From Deltaproteobacteria bacterium (GTDB taxonomy: Bacteria > Desulfobacterota > Desulfuromonadia > Desulfuromonadales > JAAYDE01): 6,220 bases of DNA. The stretch is from positions 1 to 6,220 of the forward strand of contig JAFPZV010000042.1 of assembly GCA_017417085.1 (NCBI GenBank). Direction: 5' to 3'. The notes under the pieces were generated by a model. The model saw only the letters and a program-made list of their open reading frames with translations, had not been told where the DNA came from and made no database searches. Shown here piece after piece: positions 1 through 5,296 of the stretch. A program made the position numbers and the translations under genes. Numbering within the stretch: the first letter of the stretch is position 1; every line of letters starts with the position of its first letter.

Positions 1-1
1 C

Positions 2-1111
2 CATGCTTTGCGCGGCGCGAAAATGATGCCCGCCATCGCGAAGCGTCTGGGGCTGGACGAGAATGCGGCGAGGCAGCTCGAATTTCTGGTGGCGCATCAT
101 CTGCTGATGGCGCAGACTGCTTTGCGCCGCGATCTCAACGATGCGCAGACGCTGGACGACTTTGCGAAGGCCGTGGGAAACCGTTCCAATCTGCGGATGC
201 TGTTTCTTCTGACCTTTGCGGATCTGCGCGCCGTTGGCCCGGATGTCTGGACACCGTGGAAGGCGCAGCTTGTGGAAACGCTCTACGAAAAATGCCGCGA
301 CTGGTTTGAGGAAGGCGGGCAGAGCGCCGTGATGCGGCCGGGCGCGCTGGAGCGGCGCGCCGCCGAAGTTTCCGCGATTCTGGGGGAAAACTTTGATGCG
401 GCAGGCCGCAGGCTTCTGAAGGCCTTGGAGCCGCGCCATCTGCTGGCCTATCCGCCGCAGGAACTGGCCAGTCATCTGCTGACCTTGCGTGCCTGTGAGG
501 AAGACGGCGCGTCATGGGCGCTCCGTATCCTGCCGCACGGCTCACATCTGCGGCTGGTGGTTTCGGCACAGGATGAACTGGGACTTTTCGCCAATATTGC
601 GGGAGTGCTGGCCGCCTGCCGCGTCAATATTCTTGGGGCGGACATTTATACCTTACGTTCCGGCATTGCGCTGGATATTATAGATGTTGAAGCTGGCCAG
701 GGCGGTTGTGCAGGGGAAATCGACGATCGCTGGCAGCGTTTCGAACGGCATCTGGGCGCGGTGCTGGAAGGCCGCGAAACCGCGGAACATCTGGTGCGGC
801 GCGCCCGGGTCGCTTCTGGTGGAAATCGGCTGCCGCCACGGAATTTTCCCGCCCGGGTCGATATCAGCAACCGGCTCTCCGATTGCCATACCGTTATCGA
901 CGTCTATGCCCGCGATCGCCAGGGACTGCTCTACGATATCACCAGCGTATTGGCGGAACTGCGGCTGTCGGTGAGCACCGCGCGGATTTCCACCAAGGTG
1001 GATCAGGCGGCGGACACCTTCTACGTGCGCGGCGAGGATCGCGCCAAACTGGTGGATACCGGCCTTCTGGAAACGGTACGGATACGGCTGCTCAGAGCGG
1101 TGGACAGGTAG
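2..1111 (+). CDS. glnD: Bifunctional [protein-PII] uridylyltransferase / uridylyl-removing enzyme GlnD, C-terminal part (5' truncated)
   Basis: GlnD senses glutamine and adds or removes UMP on the PII signal proteins, controlling nitrogen assimilation in the cytoplasm. Only the last 369 codons are visible. The frame is open through the left edge, so the true start, the nucleotidyltransferase domain and the HD metal-binding pair lie outside. What remains starts inside the HD domain: 'HHLLM' and 'RRDLND' (about 93-142), then 'ADLRAVGP' and 'W..WK' (about 218-263), a classic GlnD pattern. Two ACT domains follow, the family's C-terminal glutamine-sensing pair: one at about 550-690 ('DELGLFANIAGVLA') and one at about 893-1033 ('DRQGLLYDITSVLAEL'). 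The family is usually about 850-950 residues, so roughly 40% is present. The TAG at 1109-1111 is 38 bases before xerD. The family call is firm; the uridylyl-removing half cannot be checked for catalytic residues here. Confidence 0.95.
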   Translation, partial: HALRGAKMMPAIAKRLGLDENAARQLEFLVAHHLLMAQTALRRDLNDAQTLDDFAKAVGNRSNLRMLFLLTFADLRAVGPDVWTPWKAQLVETLYEKCRDWFEEGGQSAVMRPGALERRAAEVSAILGENFDAAGRRLLKALEPRHLLAYPPQELASHLLTLRACEEDGASWALRILPHGSHLRLVVSAQDELGLFANIAGVLAACRVNILGADIYTLRSGIALDIIDVEAGQGGCAGEIDDRWQRFERHLGAVLEGRETAEHLVRRARVASGGNRLPPRNFPARVDISNRLSDCHTVIDVYARDRQGLLYDITSVLAELRLSVSTARISTKVDQAADTFYVRGEDRAKLVDTGLLETVRIRLLRAVDR

Positions 1112-1149
1112 GAAAACGGTTTTCCAACAGGGAGATCACGATTCAAGTC

Positions 1150-2070
1150 ATGGAAGCGGAAAAAGGAAGCGGCGGCGTTACACTGGATCATGCGGTTGAT
1201 TTGTTTCTCGATCATGCAACGGTGGAGCGTGGCTTTTCCAACAACACGCTGGAAGCCTATGCCCGCGAATTGCGGCGCTATCTCGATTTTCTGCTGGCGC
1301 GGGGAATAGCCGCTCCGGACGTGATTGGCCCGGAGACAGTGAGAGACTACCTGGCAACCCTGCAAGGAGCGGGATTGGGCGAACGCAGCCGTGCCCGGAC
1401 CCTGGCCGCGCTCCGTACCTTTCACAAGTTTTTGGCTTCCGAAAAACTTGCCCTGGACAATCCGGCTGCGCGGGTGGAGACGCCGCGTGCCGCCCACCAC
1501 CTGCCCAAGGTCCTGAGCGTGGAAGAGGTGGATCGGCTGCTGGCCGCTCCTGGCGGCGACGATCCGCTGGACTTAAGGGACCGGGCAATGCTGGAAGTCA
1601 TCTACGCCACCGGTCTGCGGGTTTCGGAGCTCATTTCCCTGACCCTGCAGGATCTGGAACTGGGAGTCGGTTATCTGCGGGCCTTTGGCAAGCGCAGCAA
1701 GCAGCGGGTGGTTCCCCTGGGCGAAGTGGCGCTTGAGGCTTTGAAAATCTATCTGGCCGAAGGCCGGCCGGCACTTTGCGGCCCCGAAAGCGGCGATGAT
1801 GTTTTCCTCAACGCTCATGGCAGGCGCTTGACCCGTCAGGGTTTCTGGAAGATTATAAAACAGCGGGCGAGGGAGGCCGGCATCACAGATACCATTACGC
1901 CGCATACCATGCGTCATTCTTTTGCGACCCATCTGCTGGAAAATGGCGCCGATTTGCGCTCGGTGCAGACGATGCTGGGGCATGCCGATATTTCCACGGT
2001 ACAGATCTACACCCATGTGACCCGCGAGCGGCTTAAGGCCATCTACGAAAAACATCATCCCCGCAGTTAA
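1150..2070 (+). CDS. xerD: Site-specific tyrosine recombinase XerD
   Basis: XerD acts with XerC at the chromosomal dif site to resolve chromosome dimers, under FtsK control at the septum. The 306-residue protein has the usual length (about 300). An N-terminal core-binding SAM-like domain spans residues about 12-105 and the catalytic domain about 118-300. All six active-site residues are visible: R157 ('ATGLRVSEL'), K181 ('FGKRSKQR'), H252 and R255 ('PHTMRHSFATHLL'), H278 ('MLGHADIST') and nucleophile Y287 ('QIYTHV'). Their spacing matches E. coli XerD almost exactly, and the ending 'HHPRS' also resembles XerD rather than XerC. The frame stays open upstream into glnD, but homology begins near the ATG at 1150, so that start is chosen. 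A GGGAG at about 1130-1134 lies rather far away (15 bases), so translation may be modest or partly coupled to glnD. XerC is the main alternative. Confidence 0.93.
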   Translation: MEAEKGSGGVTLDHAVDLFLDHATVERGFSNNTLEAYARELRRYLDFLLARGIAAPDVIGPETVRDYLATLQGAGLGERSRARTLAALRTFHKFLASEKLALDNPAARVETPRAAHHLPKVLSVEEVDRLLAAPGGDDPLDLRDRAMLEVIYATGLRVSELISLTLQDLELGVGYLRAFGKRSKQRVVPLGEVALEALKIYLAEGRPALCGPESGDDVFLNAHGRRLTRQGFWKIIKQRAREAGITDTITPHTMRHSFATHLLENGADLRSVQTMLGHADISTVQIYTHVTRERLKAIYEKHHPRS

Positions 2071-2098
2071 GCGGGTGGAATCTGGACTCTCATCAATC

Positions 2099-2104
2099 GA
2101 GGAG
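2099..2104 (+). promoter_or_regulatory. Ribosome binding site of apgM
   Basis: GAGGAG lies five bases before the ATG at 2110 and fixes that start. It sits in the 39-base gap after the xerD stop codon. Confidence 0.75.
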
Positions 2105-2109
2105 CAATC

Positions 2110-3330
2110 ATGAAATATGTCATTTTGCTTGGAGACGGCATGGCGGATGAACCGCAGGCGGCGCTGAACGGCAAAACCCCGCTGGAATATGCAAATACGC
2201 CGTTTATGGACGAAATCGCTGTCCGGGGTGAAACGGGCCTGCTCGAAACCGTGCCGGATGGCCTGCCTCCCGGAAGCGACGTGGCCAACCTCTCGGCCTT
2301 TGGCTACGATCCCCGGGCCTGTTACAGCGGACGTTCTCCTTTGGAGGCGGCCAGCATGGGCGTCTCGCTTGGACCGTGCGATGTGGCTTTCAGGCTTAAC
2401 CTGATCTGCCTGGAAGAGGACGGGGAGGGCAGAACCTGCATGCGCGATTTTTCCGCGGGCCATATTTCCACCGAAGAAGCGCAAAAGATTATCGCCACGT
2501 TGAGTGAAAAGCTTGGCGGATCGGATTTTGACTTTTACAGCGGCATTTCCTACCGGCATCTCATGGTGTGGCACAATGGTTTTGCCGGTATGCGCCTCGT
2601 GCCGCCGCATGACATCAGCCGTCAGCCGGTGGCGGACTTTTTACCGCAGGGCGAGGGTGGAGCGGAACTGATGAAGCTGATGAAAGCGGCGAGTGAAATT
2701 TTGAAGGATCATCCGGTCAATGCCGCCCGGAAAGCTTCGGGCAAGCTGCCCGCCAACGCCATCTGGCTTTGGGGACAGGGACACGCGCCGAAGATTGTGC
2801 CGCTGCGGGAGCGCTTTGGCATTGGCGGAGCGGTGATCTCGGCTGTCGATCTGATCCGGGGCATTGGGGTTTGCGCTGGACTGGACGTGATAAAGGTGCC
2901 GGGAGCCACCGGCTATCTCGACACCAACTACGAGGGCAAGGCGGATGCGGCTCTGGAGGCGCTTGGCAGGCACGATTTCGTCTATGTGCATGTGGAGGCG
3001 CCCGACGAGATGTCCCACGAAGGAAGTCTGGAGAAAAAGTTGAAGGCCATCGAGCTCTTCGACAAACTGGTGGTGGGACGGGTCCTGCGTGGGCTGGAGC
3101 GTCTGGAACCGTTCCGTGTGGCGGTACTGCCGGATCATCCCACCTATATACGCACCATGACGCATGCTTCGGAGCCGGTGCCCTATGCTCTGCTGGGTTC
3201 TTCCGGAGAGTTTTCCGGAACGTGCAAGGCACGCGGCTTCAACGAAGTGGAAGCCGCCCGGGCCGGCCGGCCCTGTTGCGGCGGCTGGACCCTTTTGGAA
3301 AGAATGGTGCGCGGCCCGGAAAATCCTTGA
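2110..3330 (+). CDS. apgM: Cofactor-independent phosphoglycerate mutase, archaeal type (ApgM family; possible homoserine kinase subfamily)
   Basis: This 406-residue protein belongs to the alkaline phosphatase superfamily, in the short archaeal-type branch of 2,3-bisphosphoglycerate-independent phosphoglycerate mutases (about 400 residues, against about 510 for classical GpmI). Such enzymes interconvert 3- and 2-phosphoglycerate in glycolysis. Visible metal and catalytic residues: D9 ('LLGDGMAD'), nucleophile S56 ('PGSDVANLSAFGYDP'), D299 and H303 ('EAPDEMSHEG'), D342 and H343 ('LPDHPT') and H352 ('MTHASEP'). The order matches the two-Mn site of the family, so the protein should be active. A bacterial subgroup has been proposed to act as homoserine kinase because it sits beside threonine genes in some genomes. 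No threonine gene is visible here, so the substrate stays open. It is probably co-transcribed with xerD, 39 bases upstream. Confidence 0.88.
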   Translation: MKYVILLGDGMADEPQAALNGKTPLEYANTPFMDEIAVRGETGLLETVPDGLPPGSDVANLSAFGYDPRACYSGRSPLEAASMGVSLGPCDVAFRLNLICLEEDGEGRTCMRDFSAGHISTEEAQKIIATLSEKLGGSDFDFYSGISYRHLMVWHNGFAGMRLVPPHDISRQPVADFLPQGEGGAELMKLMKAASEILKDHPVNAARKASGKLPANAIWLWGQGHAPKIVPLRERFGIGGAVISAVDLIRGIGVCAGLDVIKVPGATGYLDTNYEGKADAALEALGRHDFVYVHVEAPDEMSHEGSLEKKLKAIELFDKLVVGRVLRGLERLEPFRVAVLPDHPTYIRTMTHASEPVPYALLGSSGEFSGTCKARGFNEVEAARAGRPCCGGWTLLERMVRGPENP

Positions 3331-3371
3331 GGAATTTTGATTTGGGAAGGGTTTTGCAAATTTTGTGCGTT

Positions 3372-3386
3372 GCGGGTTCTTCCCGC
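3372..3386 (+). terminator. Weak hairpin, possible end of the apgM transcript
   Basis: GCGGG (3372-3376) and CCCGC (3382-3386) form a perfect 5-bp stem with a TTCTT loop, 41 bases after the apgM stop. It is followed only by TCTT rather than a T-run, so it is a poor intrinsic terminator at best and may be just a small hairpin. Confidence 0.2.
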
Positions 3387-3388
3387 TC

Positions 3389-3416
3389 TTGCCAATTTCA
3401 CCGGTTTTGGCATAAT
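3389..3416 (+). promoter_or_regulatory. Candidate sigma70-type promoter for the small membrane protein gene
   Basis: TTGCCA (3389-3394) and CATAAT (3411-3416) each match five of six consensus bases, with a 16-base spacer, in an AT-rich gap. Transcription would begin near 3423 and leave a leader of about 75 bases. This is inferred from consensus only. Confidence 0.4.
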
Positions 3417-3487
3417 TAACGGGATAAAAATCTTGGATTGAAAACGTTTGGGGCGGTTTTTTTTATGCCCTGACCTTAACATCGAAT

Positions 3488-3492
3488 GGAGG
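3488..3492 (+). promoter_or_regulatory. Ribosome binding site deciding between two adjacent ATGs
   Basis: GGAGG ends three bases before the ATG at 3496 and six bases before the ATG at 3499. The second spacing is the more usual, so 3499 is preferred. The proteins differ by a single Met. Confidence 0.6.
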
Positions 3493-3498
3493 ATAATG

Positions 3499-3753
3499 AT
3501 GATCTTTCTGGCAGGCTTGGCATGGTTGGCGATTGTTGCTGGTACACTCTATCTGATGAAGAATCTGGGACTTCTTGACAAGTTCCTTGGCGGCAAGCTT
3601 GGCTGCTGCTGCGGCGGCTTGTCAAAAATAACCAAAGCGCCCTGCGCTTCCAAAGAGGAGAGCGCGCCCGTTCAGGCGCAGGCTGCGCCTGAGGAACCGG
3701 CTGCCACCGCTCCTGCCGATTCTCAGACTCCGTCGGATGGCGCGGGTGCATGA
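3499..3753 (+). CDS. Small single-span membrane protein with a Cys-Cys-Cys cluster and Ala/Pro-rich tail, function unknown
   Basis: The product is 84 residues (85 if the ATG at 3496 is used). I do not recognise a family. Residues 2-20 are a strong hydrophobic segment ('IFLAGLAWLAIVAGTLYLM'), a single membrane span or an uncleaved signal anchor. A short Gly/Leu/Lys-rich stretch follows, then 'LGCCCGG' with C36-C38, another Cys at 49 ('APCASK'), and a low-complexity Ala/Pro/Glu tail (about 54-84) that is likely disordered. The Cys cluster could bind a metal, form disulfides or be acylated; none of these is shown. A good GGAGG site supports translation. The gene has its own possible promoter and ends 28 bases before a strong terminator, so it looks like a single-gene unit. 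An upstream in-frame extension to 3448 is unlikely, since it lies ahead of the ribosome binding site. Confidence 0.7.
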   Translation: MIFLAGLAWLAIVAGTLYLMKNLGLLDKFLGGKLGCCCGGLSKITKAPCASKEESAPVQAQAAPEEPAATAPADSQTPSDGAGA

Positions 3754-3781
3754 AGACTGTGCATGCTTTTTGAACGCGGTT

Positions 3782-3828
3782 AAAAAAGACCGGGAAACCT
3801 CTCCGGAAAGGTTTTCCGGTCTTTTTTT
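3782..3828 (+). terminator. Strong intrinsic terminator, probably bidirectional
   Basis: Arms 3782-3800 and 3809-3827 pair over 19 bp with one G-U wobble around an 8-base loop (CTCCGGAA). The right arm runs into seven Ts (3822-3828). The six As opening the left arm give a T-tract on the other strand, so it could also stop minus-strand transcription. It closes the small membrane protein unit and lies only 18 bases before the next ATG. Confidence 0.9.
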
Positions 3829-3846
3829 GTCGGGAAGGGGACAAAC

Positions 3847-4938
3847 ATGAGGAAATTTCTGCTGGCCCTTGCCTTGAGCCTTGCAAGCGCGTTTCTGGTG
3901 CATGTGCTGCGCAGGCCGGAAGGAAGCCTTGCGCGTGAGTTTGCCGGATGGTGGGCGACTTTGGGCGAATGGGTCGAAGAGTTGCTGTCCATGGCGCGGG
4001 ATGTGTGGCGGCAGGTCCCGGAAGTGGTGCTCCTCTGCGTGGTTGCCATAACGCTGTTTTTTATTCTGCGCGTGGGCTACTTTTACCGGATGCGCTTTCA
4101 CCGGCTCTGCCGCACAGGTGACAGTACCGTCGTTCGGCAGGAGATAGCTTCCGGAGCCAATGTTCTGCGCCGCAGCTTTTCAGGCTGGACGACTCTGATG
4201 TTTGCGGCGGAATCCAACCCCAATCCCCAGGTGCTGACCATGTTGATCAGGGCCGGAGTGCCGGTGCAGGCCGAGAGCAAAAACGGTCATAACGCTTTGC
4301 TCCTTGCTGCGCGGTGCAATCCGGAACCGGCGATCGTCAGAACCTTGCTTTCCGCAGGCGCGGATCCGAATGGACGCTCCGGTCCTGCCGGCCGCACGCC
4401 GTTGATGGTGGCCGCGGCTTTCAATTCCAATCCGCAGGTGGCAAAGACGCTGATCGATGCGGGGGCGGATCTCAAGGCTACCGGTTTGGCACTGGTGACA
4501 GGGTGCCACTGGACAGCAGTCATGTGGGCGGCAGCCTGCAATCCCAATCCGGAGATGATTCGGCTGCTCCTTGCAAACGGGGCGGATCTGCAGGAGCGGG
4601 ACAATGCCGGGGCGACGCTTTTGGCGATTGCGGCGCGCTACAGTCGCTCAAAGGCGGTGATTACACTTCTGCTTGATGCTGGTCTGGATCCGGAACTTGT
4701 GGACAAGGCCGGCGAGACGGCATTGATACGGGCGGTGCGCAGCAATCCTCGTGTCGAAGTGATCAAGGCCTTGCTGGAGGGTGGAGCGGATCCTCATCAT
4801 GCCGACAGGAGCGGACATACCGCGATATGGTATGCGCGTTGTGCGGACGGCAGGGAGGAATCTTCCCGGCGTTCCCGAAATTACCGTCCGGGCAAGGGTG
4901 GGCTTGTTGCGCTGTTGCTGCAGTATGGCGGTAAATAG
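3847..4938 (+). CDS. Membrane-anchored ankyrin-repeat protein (first of two tandem paralogues)
   Basis: A 363-residue protein. Residues 4-20 are hydrophobic after a basic start ('MRKFLLALAL'), a signal anchor or signal peptide. Residues 24-57 form a Trp-rich, probably amphipathic linker, and 58-76 a second membrane span. The basic 'RMRFHRLCRTG' (81-91) follows and begins a degenerate first ankyrin repeat. Full repeats start near residues 115, 149, 184, 223, 257, 291 and 325, most 34 residues apart, with 'SNPNP' or 'CNPNP' turns in several and a longer third repeat. The last repeat carries an Arg/Ser-rich insert (about 334-350) and ends 'LLLQYGGK', a likely cap. Basic residues after span 2 suggest the ankyrin domain is cytoplasmic. 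Ankyrin repeats bind proteins; no partner can be named. GAAGGGG (3834-3840) precedes the ATG. The close paralogue downstream supports this gene model. Confidence 0.88.
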   Translation: MRKFLLALALSLASAFLVHVLRRPEGSLAREFAGWWATLGEWVEELLSMARDVWRQVPEVVLLCVVAITLFFILRVGYFYRMRFHRLCRTGDSTVVRQEIASGANVLRRSFSGWTTLMFAAESNPNPQVLTMLIRAGVPVQAESKNGHNALLLAARCNPEPAIVRTLLSAGADPNGRSGPAGRTPLMVAAAFNSNPQVAKTLIDAGADLKATGLALVTGCHWTAVMWAAACNPNPEMIRLLLANGADLQERDNAGATLLAIAARYSRSKAVITLLLDAGLDPELVDKAGETALIRAVRSNPRVEVIKALLEGGADPHHADRSGHTAIWYARCADGREESSRRSRNYRPGKGGLVALLLQYGGK

Positions 4939-5228
4939 GCCTGGTTGTTGGAGCGTTTTTGCCGGCAGCTCGAAGTGGTCTTGAAAAAAGCCTGATGAAG
5001 GAGCCCGGGCGTTGTTGGGACGAATATGGGGGCGGGTGGCCGATCATCTGTGCTGAGGGAACAGATTTTTCCCGGGAACTTGCCCAAATTGGCAAGGTTT
5101 TCCGAGGGGGCGCCCCGGCCGGTGCCAACGGAAGTGGAGCGCCGGGAATCCTTGGGCTGCAAATGATAAATCTAGTTTAATTTCCCTAGTAAATACGGTA
5201 AAAAGACAATTTGGGAAAATGGAAAAGC

Positions 5229-5256
5229 TTGAGGCGTTGAACGTCGCGGGCATAAG
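5229..5256 (+). promoter_or_regulatory. Possible promoter of the second ankyrin gene
   Basis: TTGAGG (5229-5234), a 16-base spacer and CATAAG (5251-5256) match four of six consensus bases each, downstream of an AT-rich tract (5159-5228) that could serve as an UP-like element. The match is weak, and other placements in the AT-rich tract are possible. Confidence 0.22.
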
Positions 5257-5283
5257 GCATCATTGGGGCGGATGTTATCGAGG

Positions 5284-5290
5284 AAGGAGG
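5284..5290 (+). promoter_or_regulatory. Strong ribosome binding site of the second ankyrin gene
   Basis: AAGGAGG lies six bases before the ATG at 5297, close to the ideal Shine-Dalgarno sequence and spacing. It fixes the start and is stronger than the site of the first ankyrin gene. Confidence 0.8.
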
Positions 5291-5296
5291 AAAACG

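Larger units (their letters stand above)
3331..3495 (+). other. Intergenic region between apgM and the small membrane protein gene
   Basis: This is a 165-base stretch without a credible gene. It is clearly more AT-rich than the flanking genes. It holds a small GC hairpin (3372-3386), a candidate promoter (3389-3416) and a T-rich leader with pairing potential (3421-3470). No strong apgM terminator was found. Confidence 0.6.
4939..5296 (+). other. 358-base non-coding gap between the ankyrin genes, rich in inverted repeats
   Basis: No convincing gene. The first 220 bases or so are GC-rich and can fold. CTTGCC (5079-5084) pairs with GGCAAG (5091-5096) and is extended by CGGGAA with TTTCCG. GGGGCGCCCC (5107-5116) is a palindrome, and CCCGGC (5114-5119) pairs with GCCGGG (5141-5146). 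From about 5159 the sequence turns AT-rich, as expected of a promoter region, up to the ribosome binding site at 5284-5290. No known riboswitch or small RNA was recognised. A 61-codon open frame (4995-5180) has no ribosome binding site or recognisable content and is not called. Confidence 0.5.

Noticed and set aside
706..1149. In-frame extension of the xerD reading frame back into glnD
   Set aside because: The extension has Arg/Gly/Ala-rich nonsense content, overlaps strongly conserved GlnD ACT-domain sequence, and would make XerD far longer than its family.
1573..2610. 345-codon open frame on the minus strand
   Set aside because: It lies antisense to the catalytic end of xerD and the start of apgM, both firmly identified, and shows no domain of its own. 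Open antisense frames are common in GC-rich genes.
2769..3419. 216-codon + strand open frame overlapping apgM
   Set aside because: It is a frame-shifted shadow of apgM with Gly/Arg-rich, motif-free content. The apgM frame carries all the catalytic residues.
4959..5180. Small + strand open frame in the gap between the ankyrin genes (TTG at 4959 or ATG at 4995)
   Set aside because: There is no ribosome binding site, the composition is Gly/Ala-rich without a recognisable motif, and it overlaps the inverted repeats.
5159..5215. AT-rich tract considered as a dif site because xerD is in the window
   Set aside because: No pair of XerC and XerD half-sites around a central region was recognised, and xerD genes usually lie away from dif. 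A promoter region explains the AT-richness better.
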